Positions 12,686-26,779 of a stretch of 64,000 bases of DNA are shown in pieces. The stretch's first letter is position 1. Every line of letters begins with the position of its first letter. This stretch comes from Alisma plantago-aquatica (taxonomy: Eukaryota; Streptophyta; Magnoliopsida; Alismatales; Alismataceae): NCBI GenBank assembly GCA_963693085.1, contig OY856414.1:262846001-262910000 (forward strand). Reading direction: 5' to 3'. The translations under genes and the position numbers were made by a program. The notes under the pieces are model-generated. The model did not search any database and had not been told where the DNA came from. It was given only the letters and a program-made list of their open reading frames with translations.

Positions 12686-15600
12686 CTTCAAAGTTAAAAT
12701 ATGATTTTTTTATTTGTCTTCAATAATATGTAAATTCATTAAATTTTCAATAGTAGACTTTTGGAAAGAAGCCTAATCTAGAATGTAATATCTTATTGAG
12801 GCTTTCTCAAATGTTGGTTGCAATTTTAGTTCTGAAGTATGTGTGAAATAGTTGAGTAGATATAATACTTAGAATAACATGTTGATAAATGTGATGATTT
12901 TTTACCAATTAACATAATCTATTTTTTAGAAAAAGAAAAAGATTACATTAGAAACTTATAAAACAATATATACTTTTCCTTCTCAAGGACAATAACGGGT
13001 TCTATTAAAATGTATAATCTTTATTAGGTTGGGCATAGGAATTTGTGAAATTACTTTCAGTGCAACTATTTGAGTGTTTGAAAATGTACATTTTGAAATC
13101 AACTATGTTGGACCCGTACAATGTTAAAAGTAAATACTCTTAACGTTGTAACTTAAGGCATAAACATAATTAAACATTAAATTGTATAGATTATACCAAA
13201 CAATGTTGATTCTATAGTGGAAGGGATGATATAGTGTAAGGGATGCAGTATCCTTAAGAAGGTCAGTGCAGTAGATGACACGACAATTACTCTCCCAGGA
13301 TGCAACAATGGCTTCCAACATGAAGCCTAGACATGTATGTCATGATGACGGGTGAATAGAGTTGATCATTCTTCTAGAAATCAATGATATTGCGGATAGA
13401 CTGACAGTGGAATAGAGGAAAGTAGATAGAAAAGGTAGTGAAAGAGTTGTGCTTTTCTAAAAAGGGATCTGATAGAATATGAAATAGAAACTTATCGTAA
13501 ATCAATTAATCTATTTAAAGATGTGCAACTATTGGATATTTCAATTGACCTTACAATTTGAAACTATTAAAACAACAACAACTGCAACTCTAAAGAGACA
13601 TGTCACATGTCTAAAATTGTTTAGTAGACCAAGTGACAAGACCAAGTTAGGGCAACATCCCTTAAAAGACCCCAAAATTTGCACCACCCCTGTGGGTCAA
13701 ACACAACATGCAGTGATGTGTCTGGATAAAGGGTTTGTAGTTGATGTGATGTGGAGATATAAAAGGAAGACTATGTTTAGAGAATGTGTATATTAAAAAA
13801 AATCTTGATCCATGCTCTAGGGTGGATAAAATGGAAGAGAGAGTAAGGTGATTGCTTCTCTTGTTATACAAAAATAGGTGGTTTTCAATATGATAGATTT
13901 GATTTCTTCCTATTTGAGACTCATAATAGAAAGTAATGACATCCACCACTCCCAAATCAAATTCCAAGGATTCATCAAATACTTGAAAGAACTGTAAGCT
14001 ACCATAGAAATATTATGTTAAAAATAGTATAAATTATCAATGAAGACCTCTATAGATTTGTATATTTATTTAATTTTTTGTATAAATGTAGAATGACATT
14101 TGTTTTAGGTGTATTTTTGGTGCATTGTGTGTAGTATGTTGTTTTATGTGGTATTTCAAAGTCAAAGAGAGAGCTTTAGGCAGCTATAAATCTTTCTTCC
14201 TCTTTGTATATGGACTCTTTTATATTGATTACTTGAGAAAAATAAGATTGGCTTCACACACACATGGTTGGATCCCATTTATATTTAGGTCGATCAAATT
14301 TCAAAATTGTTTAGTCGCCAACAAATTAGCACCTTCCCATTCCTTTGATATTTTTGAATTAGTTTTGACAACATATTTTACGGTAACAAAATGTGAGATG
14401 TGAAGGTCACTTAGTATATGTGGTTGGTATTTTGTACCCATGTAAATAGATTGAAATCAAAGTGATTACTATTGTATATAGATTGTATCAAAAACCAATT
14501 TGATTGGACACTATTAAAATTGGTATAACTATCTGATCTACACTAAAATAATAAATTAACATCAATAGATAGATTATATATGAAATAATAATGTAATATT
14601 AAATATATGTATTAAATTATTTAATTCTCATACTTTATATAATTTCAATAGTATTAAAAAAATAGTCAAATTTAGTTTTGTTTCGATATTATACATTAGT
14701 ATTTAAAGAAAAGTAAAATATGGTCCCACTACATCAGAAGCTTTTTTTCTCATGAACATGAGTTCCTAAGTAGATTCATTGATAAGATTGTGGACATCCT
14801 TTATAGGCATATTGTTTTGGTAGGAATACATATTCTAATATTCTAAATAAAAATATATTATACTTTTTTGTTTTGTTGATTTCTCACATTACAATTGATC
14901 TTTTTTTGTGTTTAGTTTGTGTTGTTTTAGTTTACTATATGAAAAGTCACATAATTTAAGTATGGATTATTTATGTGTCTAATTTCAGCACTTGCATTTT
15001 GCCTATAATAAGAAACATAATTCATAGTATTTGTAATTTTTATGCACACATTTCAGTTATTGACTACATCAAAATAAGAGAAGCAACCACCATTGCTTCC
15101 TCTCCCATCATATCCAGGGAGAACAGGTGTATATGACTTGCCCTTATCAACATTATTCATACACTACCACTATTTTTCTATTCTATAAATGGTATTGAAT
15201 TATCAAAATAAGTAGGTAATCATTGGAGAGAATACCTATTGAGATGTTACAAACATAGCATTAAAATCTCATCCACCCATTGAGGATGTAAATTGACACT
15301 AAGGGTGATTCTCTTAACATGTAGAAGTAGGAAGGCCATGAAATGTGAGGTATCCATAATAGGATACAAGATTACTTTGTTGAGATTCATGCAAAAGGAC
15401 TCAAAGGATATACTAAGGGTTGGGATTATCTCAGCACAAACCTATAGAAAAGAGACACTAAAAACGAAGATGTCAGATCAAGGCTATGGCTCATCATCAT
15501 CATATTCCTCCAAAGAACTCTGATGGAGAGAATGCTCAAGACTACACTACAACCCTCATGACAATATCCTCCTCGTAAATTGATAAAGCTTATGGAGCAC

Positions 15601-15982
15601 ATATGTCATTAATGGCTAAATAAGTGTCACATGTGTCTATCAGAACCCAATCCCATAGACCTACTTTAGTCTCAATATTTGATACTAAAATATCATGACA
15701 ACCAAACTTGCATCCTGAATGATTTTCTTTTCCATAGCATTATTTAAGGATATAAAACCAAATACATAGTCCAAAATATATATATTTTTAGAAAGACATA
15801 CATGTTTTCATCATAAAATTGTGTATTTTTTCAAAATGGTTACAAAAGAAAAAATATGTAAGCTTTTTATTGACTCTGGCATGAGATGTAAAAGTAAACC
15901 ATTCTAAAAAATTTCAACATCTTTTTTGACAATCACCTAGAGCAGACATGTACCAAAATTACAAAAGAAATGACTAACTATC
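12686..15982. other. AT-rich stretch with no recognisable gene
   Basis: After the copia-1 LTR there is about 3.3 kb of AT-rich DNA. Short open frames (for example 13124-13321 minus, 13521-13796 plus, 14125-14403 plus, 15293-15523 plus) show no family motif that I trust. The minus frame at 13124-13321 has a faint look of an RNase H segment, not enough for a call. It may be old, unidentifiable transposon sequence or ancestral intergenic DNA. Confidence 0.5.
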
Positions 15983-17110
15983 TCAACTAACAACCTCTGC
16001 GCCATCACCCATCTGAAGTAGATTAAATCTTCTTAAACACGGGTCAATATATAAAGTGTTTAAGTACATGGATGATATATTTTCCCATGAATAGCGATCT
16101 CCACCAAATTTGGGTGACATCTCTATACAAAAATAACTTGTAGGATATAGAGAAGCAAGGGTAAACAAATTTATTGACTAGAAACTATAGCAATAACTTC
16201 AAAGGTAACAAGAAATTACTTAGTGTGACCTAAAAGTATCTAATTTAAATGCAATATAACACAATAGTTAAAAAACATCAAGAATATGTATCACTTTTAA
16301 TTCCTTTCAAACACCCATATGAACAACATGCCATGCTTCTAGGTTTTGTGATATTTTGTTTACAAGAAACTTATCACCTATTATATTGAAAACTTTTAAC
16401 AAGCCACTTTGATTGTACCATCCACAAAAAATCTCTCATTAGTAATGAGTATCATCACACCAGTAATAAGGTAAACTTGGGACCCCAAGACAACTATATT
16501 GTATCCATAATCTATAAGAATCTTCATCACATCTGGCCTCGATGGCTAAAAACTAGCTAGTAGTAATTGGAGACCTCTTCTGGCCTCTATACTTATGTGA
16601 AGTGTCAAGGAGTTGAGCCTACTAAAGTAATATAACCTAGTGCAAAGGTTTCCTGACCCATTGCATCATTAGAATTATCATTCTATCACAACAATTACCC
16701 CCTAAAACTGGGTTGCAATAAATTCTCAAATTTGGGACCAGATTCACTATGACGGCTCCTTATGCTGCATCATGTGACAGGAGCATCTCTACCATACATT
16801 TCCTGAATAGTGATCTGTTACTTGTCTCCTCCCAAATATCATTTGATTGTGATATATCTATCACCGGATGCTTGGAACATGAAATCCAAACCCCTCAAAT
16901 TTATATCTAGTAGAGAAAATTACCATCATGCTCTCTAATTTGTGTTCTAAACTCCACTATCAGTGAAGACTACTTGCGATGTAGTTTACCTTGGATAACT
17001 TATTCAAGAGCCCTTTCCATTCTAGATTGGTTCCCTACACTACTTTAGTGTGTTTTTTCCACCTCTTCCCTAAACTCTTGTAGTGGGTGAGCTATTTGTT
17101 CCATCATGAT
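15983..17110 (-). other. Unidentified pseudogene-like segment
   Basis: On the minus strand this stretch has relatively long open pieces in shifting frames and a less AT-biased composition than its flanks, including around 16381-16880 and 16900-17110. No catalytic or structural motif was recognised. It could be a decayed retrotransposon gag/protease region or a host gene fragment. Confidence 0.25.
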
Positions 17111-19899
17111 AATATGTTGTGATAGATCCTATGATGTATAGGACTTGGATAAATTTTATTCTATAACTAAATTGTATTATATGTTATCCTAGTATTAGTT
17201 ATTTTGAACTTAAATTACTTACTGAATAACATAGTAAAGTTAAAACTTGTTGAACAAAATTAAAATCTCATATTAATTTAACATACCTCATCATTGAATT
17301 CATTTATTCAATTACATCATACACTTATCAAATTGTCACATGCAACATTCACAAATTCTTATTTCTCATTTTATCCTATGTTATTACATCATTTTAAATG
17401 GGAATACCTTCAAATGGAATTCCTCTCAATTCTCAACATTTTTTAATTAGAACTCATAATCATGAATTCTACTAATGTAACTCAATTACCCATTACAATC
17501 AACATCTTATGATTTAAAAATCAGAAAGACATGCAATCATTTATTTCAATATTTTTTTCAACATCTCTTAAATTGTGTTAAATTTACCTCAATCCAAAAT
17601 TGTCTTATAAGTATAGAGGATTTAAATTTTATGTCTTATTCATATTCATGAGTGCACATTTCTTTATACATATTATTTATCAAAGTAAAAATTGAAAATA
17701 TGAGAAATCCGAATTAATGTAGTAGATTCCATTTATTTTAGATACTCAACATCTTTAAGACTTTAGCTCTCAATAATAAAAAATAAACTAACTCATTTAA
17801 AGAAGATATTTTATTTTTGAATTTGTGCGTGATATATCCCTAAAGGAAGTAAAATTTATTATTTTTAGTAACCAATTTACCATATACAATTCATACTAGA
17901 TAATCAAATTTGGGAATCTTTTAAAGAAACTTCATTTCATAACATGAAACTAACAAAAATCAATATTTGTAATTTAGCATAGGCATAATGCAGAGTTTAA
18001 TTACATTTTTCTCCCATGGGTGGGTTCACTCTTTTCATTCCTTCCAAGTTATCATAAAATACTTCTAGGTTCCAACCCCTTCTACCCACTAAGAAGGAGA
18101 ATAGAAAAATGTTAATATTAGTAAGTTTGATCTACCTTGCCATTTGTGACTTGAATTTTTTATATTATCTCTAGATTAGAAGTTTTCATGCTTGGATCTA
18201 TTGAAAACCCTAAAATTTCACTTCCATTATCTTCTTTAGATATTTTAGGCTTTGGCATAGATGTTAGGTGATATGGTCTCTATTGGCCAAAGGAATCATA
18301 CTTATAACTTGTGCAAGTTACATTTTCTGCCATTTTGTTTTTACACTTTTAGTTTGCTAGATCAGACATCTAGCCCAAGGTCTAGCTAAATATATATTTC
18401 TAATTGAGTAACATCAATTTTGAACTTGGTAGAAACTTTAATGTAGATAACAAACATAATAATAGTTCTAGCGACAATAACATATTATTGGCAAATGAGT
18501 AACAAGTAGATGATGACTACACTTTTGAATGTAGATAGGATAATATATTAACATGGATGAAGACGTATGAGGTAAGTTTTTCATGGAAGAGGGTGAATGT
18601 GAATTTATATTGTAACAATGTTTTCTTATCTATAAAATATTGAAATTGCGAAGTGCTTGAACAAAAACTATTTTTCTTATTAACTATTGTGTAGAAAATG
18701 ATGTGGTCTCTCTGGATCAATCAAAACCTTTGTTTTTAAGAAATTTGATAATCCAAATGATGCCATGGGTTTATGCCAAAATATTCCTTATGATGAAATA
18801 AATGAATTAGATATAGTGAAATAATATGAAGGACTTAGTATCTCACATGGGATGGTTGGAAGAGATGGTCTGATAAAATAAATAATAATTTCTCAAATGT
18901 ACTTTGGGCTTTCCTATGATACTCCTATATGTAGGAAAAACTTAAACACACTTTAAATGACCCTTGGGGTTTATAAACGTGAGCTAAAATTTCAACTATA
19001 TAATGATTATATTTTTTATAATGGAAATAATATATCTAACTATTTACAAATGAAAAAGTCTACAAGTATCAAGGTCATTCAAATTAGATTTGGATCGAGA
19101 AACATCTTAGTCAAAATATAATTTGAATAAGACACATCCACCAACGTTGTTGATATGATAGTAATCATGATCAACCTATAGTCGATTGACATTACTTTTT
19201 GTCAAATTAATATTCAACCAAAGAATAATCTATATGGACATGTAATAAATTAGGTACAATGGCTCATACAGTTTAACAATAAACTATCTTCACAATGGTT
19301 GTATATACATATAATATTGGGTTTAGGATCATTGTTGACCGGTCATTACTTACTTTTACATGTATTATATCAAGTTATACAATTACACCTATAAAAGTTA
19401 TAAAACTAGGTGAAACTTGATTTCCATGTATCCAAACAAATTAACCTTAGAAAAAGCTTCTTCTTTGACTCTTGTCAATTTTCCTACATCACATAATAGA
19501 GTAAATGCAGATGCTAATTATACAAATGGAAAAATATTTTTCGTCATCCAAATTAGTGGAATATCTAAAAATCTAAAAATATCCCTTTTTGATAATGTGA
19601 TATATATACAAAAGTTAAAATTTGAGATAACAAATTTGAATCTTATACACAAAGTAAAAATTTCACATGGATGTTTCTCCGCATTTGTTAAAGATAAAAA
19701 AAGGGAATAAACACCAAATAACCCCTCAAGAATGTATTCAATGGGGGGGGACACAGTGAATCATACAAGGATATACCAATTGAAAAACATGGAATGATTT
19801 ATATAAAAATCCACAATTTGATCAAATAATACAATATAGAAGATATCTCAATACCAATGAAAGAAATGTTAAGTCATCCATGATAGGGAAATGTTGCAT
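17111..19899. other. AT-rich stretch with no recognisable gene
   Basis: This is very AT-rich sequence. The longest open frame, 19417-19710 plus (97 codons), has no recognisable domain and probably arises by chance. An eight-G run at about 19745 is the only notable local composition change. Confidence 0.5.
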
Positions 19900-20420
19900 T
19901 AGCATGTTCTTGTCCCTTATTTCTCTAGTGATTTTTGGAGCTATTAAAGGTATAAGAGACGGGGAGGGTTGCAGATCCTCCTTGGATCCATGCTCTACTC
20001 AGATACCCTTCTTTAGCCACAAGCAACCTGATCAGTCAGGTGGTAGATGAGGCCACTATCCTAGTGCCACCATCCAGGTTAGGGAAGCAGATGGTGTTAA
20101 GTAAAGGATAAGGAAGAGGGTCTCATATGAGGAGATACAAACCATTCTATAGGCTATAGGCCAAATAATCCACCTGCAAAAATGGAAGGAGCCCTACGCC
20201 ACTATAGGGAGGGAGGATGCCCATGAGAAAAGCTCAAGTTTCATCCCTCACCCCATACATACAGTTGACTCGCGCCAAGACTTTTGCTTTCATGGGATGA
20301 GTTCTCAAAAACTTGACGCGCTTATGCCGGGATTGACTACGGATTTGAGCCATAGCACATTGATGAGTCTCTACCCTCTATTGCTTTCTTGTGTCTAAAG
20401 CCTCTAGGAGAATTTGTGAA
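19900..20420 (+). other. GC-richer island with coding-like texture, unidentified
   Basis: The segment stands out from very AT-rich neighbours. Its plus strand gives a readable stretch near 20131-20390 (EEIQTIL, IHLQKWKEPYATIGREDA and HTVDSRQDFCFHGM) with only an occasional stop. I do not recognise the protein. A gag-like region of an old LTR element or a gene fragment are both possible. Confidence 0.3.
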
Positions 20421-21539
20421 GTACAAAGGATGCCAAGTAACTAATAATCATGTAGTAGTAGTGTCCAATATTTAACCCCCATCAGCTTTCTCCTTTTGTT
20501 CCAAAGAGTGGAGAAGACACAAATAAAAGTGGTTCATTATCCATATACCTTATCTATTTACAACAAGAAATAGGTCAAGATAAATGCCCAATGATTCTAG
20601 GTTAAGCTAGTAGTCAAACACATAATTCATTCATAAATGATAACGCTTTCAATAATAAAATATTTAAATTATGTATGTAACATCTTTCTCTATTTAAATG
20701 GAGGTGTATTATAAGGGGATGGTTGTATATATAAACCCAAAAGTTGCTAAGATCTCTGGTTGATAAGTGGCATGTTAAAAGGCAAATGTAGGGGTTTGTT
20801 TTCCACAAGTCAATCAAATCAATTTAATTAACCAACTGTGGTCAAAACTTGCTAATGCACTATCACTCTTAAACAATACATACACTAAAATATATAAATT
20901 GCATTCCACCCCTCCAATTTAAATGAAATGTAGACCAACACTTCCTTACGACAAATCTTTTTGTTTACCAAAATTGAACAAAAAAGTGCCAATGTTTGAT
21001 GTCTTAACGAATTCTTCCAATATCACATATATTAAGGATAATTTTCCTAATAAATATTCACCTTTCCATTTATTTTTGTAATAAGTAAATGTTTTATATA
21101 TACCTATGGTTTCATTCCTTTTTCTAACAAATATTCATCTAATCATACCAACATGAAAATATTACATAACCTCAAATAATAAATTTTACATAGTATACAT
21201 ATTGTTGGGGTGCTCTAAAACTCATTGTATAACATCTCAATTTACTAAAATTACTCATTATTTTTTGATCCATCAACTAAAAATGATTTAAAAACAAAGT
21301 TCAAGAATCATTATTTCAAAAAAATTATTTACTGAATTAACATTTTTTTGTGTAAACTCTAAAAAGTTAGGATATTATATTCCACTTCAAAAATATGATA
21401 TATCTATAATTAATCAAACTACAAAAATTATATTTATAGTTAAAACTACATTTCCTTTATAAATTATATAATGTAAATGTAATAAACTTAGTTAATTTTA
21501 ATAATTATAAAATTGACTACATACCTCAAATGATTACCT
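20421..21539. other. AT-rich stretch, nothing recognised
   Basis: AT-rich DNA with only short, unconvincing open frames and no repeat structure or terminal motifs noticed. Confidence 0.5.
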
Positions 21540-21835
21540 AAACCCTCTCCCCTCCCTCTCCCAAATAAAAAACACACCAAAATATTAAGCTTTACCACAT
21601 GCTGCTCCCTCCCCTATTGGTTTTTCTAATACTCCCTCCTCCCCTAATCCATAGTGGCACCCCTTTGTGTATGTACACTATCTCCCCTGATATCCACTCT
21701 AATAGCACCCATACCCATCGTTCTATGTCCCTTTTACTCTCTATACTTCCCACACAACCCCTAATATGATCTCTCCCTTTCCCTCCCACCCTCTTCTCCC
21801 ATCAATTCAATCTCCTCTCCTCTACTAGCACCTAG
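21540..21835 (+). repeat. Pyrimidine-rich low-complexity tract
   Basis: About 300 bases are strongly enriched for C and T on the plus strand, with repeated CTCCC and CCCTCCC blocks (for example 21546-21562 and 21604-21648). The minus-strand open frame here is only the purine-rich complement. It may be a homopurine-homopyrimidine, H-DNA-prone tract or a relic of a 5' untranslated region. Confidence 0.65.
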
Positions 21836-24800
21836 CCTCGTGAACCAATAAGGTAGATGTCCTAAAAGGAAAAAAACTTACAATTAAAAAAGGAGAGGGG
21901 AAGGACATGCCCAAAACTATAGGAAGCCACATAAAGACAAGCCTGAATTAAGGTCCCTTAGGATAAGGCCATACCCACAAATCAGACCCTAGGAATTGAT
22001 AGGAAAATCTGCGCACATGGCTGGAAGAGATATTTAGCAATATCAATACCAAATGATGGATTAGTTTTTTAACAATCCCCACCCACTTTAAATAGAAATT
22101 TGTGATGTTTATTTTGGTAAAACTCTAATTTATATTGATTATTTCCTATTATACTCTTGTGATTTTATACATTGGGTTTGCCTTTTTGGCCCTTAGCATT
22201 TTTCCACTTCTCATTTAGGTCTTGATTGATTGTTTCACAACTTGTATTCTCAAACCCAGCATAGTGGTGGTCAACTCTAGACATGTTTTGGTATTGTTGG
22301 TCTCGTAGCAAATACATGTGAAAAACTTGTAGAAGGGAAGTTGTAGATTGTGCCCACATTTTTGTCGCAGGTGGTTATAATAGAAACAACTTGGAACTTG
22401 TAGTTATGTGTTAACATTTAGGTGTCAATTTCATATAGTAGACGGTTACTTTTATAGGTTTCCTTTCTTGTATGACAAAAATACTCGTTCTTAGGCCCTA
22501 TTAAGTTATATGTCCCCTACCGATATAGGTAATTGATCCTTTTGGGTAAATGCTTTCTGTGCAAGTGGACCTTATGAGAATCATTACTAAATTTCTCCCT
22601 TAAAAATTTAGTGTCAATGTTCATGCTAATATGGAAACTTTCTTACTCAAAGAGAGGGACATCAATTTTATATACTATGATAAAATATTCTAGATATCAT
22701 GTTTATTAAAACTAACCGTTAACAAAAAATATCATCACACTTTTCGAAGTTCATACCCTAGTGCATAATTTTGGATGGTATGAGAGATACATTATCTTCT
22801 TGGTATGCTTCTAAGTTGAATAATTAGATTCCTTATTGGTACGTTTTGGCACATAGTTATGTTGAGTAAATTGAGCTCACTTAAGTTCTATCTAAGTTCC
22901 TTGTGATAGTATAAATCAACCTAATTTTTTTAATCTAAGGGTGTAAGATTTCACGTGTTCAATATTATAAATGACAACATTATATAAAACCATAATGAAT
23001 TGGGTAGAATACTTAATTATTTATCCTCTTATTTAAAAGTGTTTTTATAGGAGGGGTTTTCCAAAATAATAGAGAAGGGAAAACCTTTTATACATTTACC
23101 ACTAATTTGTCTCTCTTCCTGCTCTCAGTAATCTATGGAGAATTGTGTCCTTGAGCTATTATGCCTCCATAGACAATGCCAACCTCCTAGGCATATGCTC
23201 TCTAGTTGGCTCTCTCCAGATGTGTTCATAGAAGGGTGTTCCCCTCAACTGCATTACAACACTGCAACTTCATACTCTAGATTGTAAGGTTCCTCTGATC
23301 TCCCAATTCTTTTGATCTTTGTAGGTGTTTTTTATTTTACAATATGTTTATGAAGTTTATGATTCTTGCACAAAATTCTAAACCTAGGAATGAAGTTAAG
23401 TGAAAACAACCCTTAACCAATGTTCCTATGATCTCCAACTCTTATGGCCACATGGTGTGAATTTAAATGTAGAATGTTTTTATAGATACCATCAACATTT
23501 CTGTAGTTATCATATGAATAATTTAATTTCTTTTAAATCATTCCCATCTCGATGCCTTTTGGAGAAATTCTTTAGTAGTTATATTTTTACATAATCTATA
23601 ATGATGAATAAAGAAACCAACATCAATCATCCATGTCATATATACTTACACATGTAATATCATCTTCAGTGGAATTGTTTTCAAAACAATATGAAAGGTT
23701 TGAGGGCTTGGGCCTAATGTGTATCCCTTATATATGCAATCAACTTATTAAGAGTTTAATTTTTTAAATAGATTCCATTTTGAGGTTTTATAAATCACTT
23801 TTTAAAGTTACAAAGACTTAAACAAATAGTACCATCATTTTCAAAATTCATCCTTAAAAACTCAAGAGACACCCCTCCTCCCAAGACCATGTGTACTCAT
23901 GCAGAAGGTAAATAAGTTTGTCTAGGCATTTGGTTTAAGTCTCTTAGTTGACCTCTTTCAAACCATGGGTATATATTTAGGATAATAAATATGATTAAAA
24001 ATCCTAGAAACAAGGTGTACTTATAATTCATTCATCTAAATGAAATACAAATTTATTGATCACATTTTACTATGAAACATCCCATTGTTGTCACAAATTT
24101 TCTTTCTTTGTGGTTGTATGAGTCAACTATTTCTAAATTTTAGATGGTTGAGAAACACAACAAAATTAAAACCTTAAAATAAACTTATGGTAGGAAAAGG
24201 TGATTGTGATGAGTTGAAGAGACATTATCTAGTTGGTGTCATGGGAGATAACATATGTTTGATGTGGTTAGCATTCAAATCCTAGATAATATGGTTTAAC
24301 ATGACAAAGCACATATTCAATCAATGGTGAAGGGTACTAAGACATGTGGCAGTAATAATATGATGATATAATTTATTGAGACATATGTTTGGTTGATATT
24401 TGAATGAATGTGGGTCCCAAAAAAGGGTCCTTACATGGTTATGGCATGATTTAAGAAGATTATCTTTATATTTAGGGATAGAGATTCTTGGTGTTGCTAT
24501 TTCAAGGAAGATCAAATCTGTACCTCATGAGATTGGTTTAAGTGGAAACATGATGCATGCTTTTATTATCACTCAGGATGCTAGTTTCTCCCCATACATT
24601 TCCATGGAGTGATGATCTTTGAAAGATGAGGAACCGCTTATATCCATTTTTTGGTGGTAGGGTGGTTGAACTCTATAATTCTATATGTATAGATGATGGG
24701 TGTTAGCATAAGTTATGTGTTGTCATACATATTACATGGTTATTTACCCACTAAATTATTTGGGTTTTAACTAGTCCTTTGATGAGTCCTTAAACTTTAG

Positions 24801-25926
24801 ATGTTGATATAAACGATATTCAATTATGGCCTTCATGAGAGGGCTATGATGAATACATAACTCTTGCTTATATACACTAATCTTTTATTGAGATCAGTCA
24901 TTCTCTAGGCCAATTTGAAAATCATCACCAGAACTAATAATTCTTTGTTAAGTTAGAAGCTTCACAAACACATTTAACTAATGTCATTCATGATTTTTCA
25001 TAATTTAGGGTTTCAAGTGACATCAAAAATAAATGAATTATATGCCACATTGGTTTTGGAGTTTGAGTATGTAAGCACAATAATTTGATTTCATTACATA
25101 GATAATTTAGGAATAAGATCATGATGGGCCGATTTTTGGGCCACAAAGTTGTTTTGGGTAAGTAGAATTCATTTCTCCCTTATGGATGAAGTCTTATTGG
25201 GCATGAATAATAATATTATGGCGTCATATTTTTCATATGGAGTTTGATCATATATTTTAGAAGATCATCTTAAACTTTCTTTTGCTTCCTATGAGCCTCC
25301 TATATAGTTAGACATCATTAGTAATGTAATACATGATTATGGAATCAACAAAGAGATCATGGTCATTAGTCAATGAATTTATAACAAATTTCTCATAGAA
25401 ATTGTTCTACTTCGAGATTTTATGAGTTGGACCATGTGTATATTCTACCTAAACAAGTGTCTATAAGAAATTTACTTGGTTTAGTTTTTGAATCATTGAG
25501 TTGTATGCAATATATCACAAATAAGTATTATTTAATATTGTATTTAACTATAAACATCATCTTAAAGATTTAGGATTATGTGGATACAAATAAGTACCAA
25601 CTAGTACTTAACAACAAAAATGAATCATATGAAAATGATTTTGTATAAAATATTTTTATAAAAGCTATTATCATGCTAGTCAATAAGAAAAAAGGATGAA
25701 CAAATTCAGTAATGAATGTGATTGTAGGAGGAAACCTATTGTGTAGTTCTATATTCTTCCATGTGTTTTAAAAAAGTCCAAGACAATAATTGAGCAACTT
25801 TACCATTATTGACTAATCAATAATTTGAAGAGTTTACATGCCATACTAAAACATTTAACACACCTAGAAAAAGCAAATTAGCAACATTATGTAGATATTT
25901 GATTGGTTCTAGAGTCAGATCGAAAC
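21836..25926. other. AT-rich stretch, no gene recognised
   Basis: Contains scattered short open frames (22165-22359 minus, 23400-23594 plus, 24400-24612 plus) without family motifs. The part around 23100-23320 is slightly GC-richer and exon-like in texture but cannot be assigned. Confidence 0.45.
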
Positions 25927-26151
25927 TTATATTAGATATGGTTTGTGGTACATGAATCCTACAAATGGGTGGGAACTATTTCTCAAGGATCTAGATTTAG
26001 TAATTCCTATTTGTAAAATAGCAAAAGATTCATGAGAATACTTTTGTATCTTCTCTTGTAGAATATTGACTGTAGTATCATTGCCAGTGCCTCTAATGTT
26101 CCAACATAGCAAATAACTAGTGAATTCAAGAGCATTAAAAACTATACTCAT
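25927..26151 (-). pseudogene. Possible L1 LINE ORF2 endonuclease N-terminus
   Basis: The minus-strand frame includes LLCWNIRGTGNDTTVNILQE. Plant L1 ORF2 proteins begin their AP-endonuclease with a very similar motif (WN-RG-G followed by a hydrophobic helix such as ---L---I). A following SFAILQ would match the usual position of the FL-ETK/LLEPK strand, but the acidic catalytic residue there is not preserved. No RT motif or poly-A tail was found nearby, so this would be an isolated fragment. Confidence 0.45.
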
Positions 26152-26779
26152 TAGGAAACCTACCAGTCTTGTTCAACCAACCTTTCCACAAATCATTCGT
26201 GCTTATGTTTTCTATTTTTATGACCAAGTCCTAGAAATTTTAGGGGTTCTAATTCATTTACCTTATTTTTCCATACACTTCCGTAGATCCTCCCTAATTA
26301 GATTTAGTGAGGGATACAATTTAGAACATTAACATTACAATGGTGTTGTCGAATACTTAGGATTCAATTACATAGTGTACTTGTTCATTAAGTGATATAG
26401 TGGATAGGAATTTTCAATGGCATTGATGTTGATGCTAGACACTGATAGTAGTAAAATTCATGCTATAGTCTCTCTTCTATTCCAACCAATGGTTTCTATA
26501 GAAGTATTTCTATTGGTTCCACCTGAAGATTTAGTTTTATTTGTATTCTTATATAACTCATTCCTATTGATGACTTTGTCACTAGTTTAATTTATCCAAA
26601 GTATGACTACAATTTCTATATCCAAAGTAGAGAAGTGATAAATCATTTTTATATTCTTTTATAATGTGTTCATATTAATTACTTTGTTACTATTCTAATT
26701 TTTCTATAGTATGACTGGAATCGATGTGTCTCAAGAAGAGGAGTGTAGTAGTAAATGCCATTGGATATAATAACCAACC
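26152..26779. other. AT-rich stretch between LINE-like scrap and copia-2
   Basis: No motif recognised. The sequence may include the decayed gag or early integrase region of copia-2, but nothing can be aligned with confidence. Confidence 0.4.

Noticed and set aside
13124..13321. Minus-strand frame with an RNase H-like look (EAIVASWESNCRVIYCTD)
   Set aside because: Only one weak strand-like similarity, no catalytic acidic pattern and no neighbouring RT.
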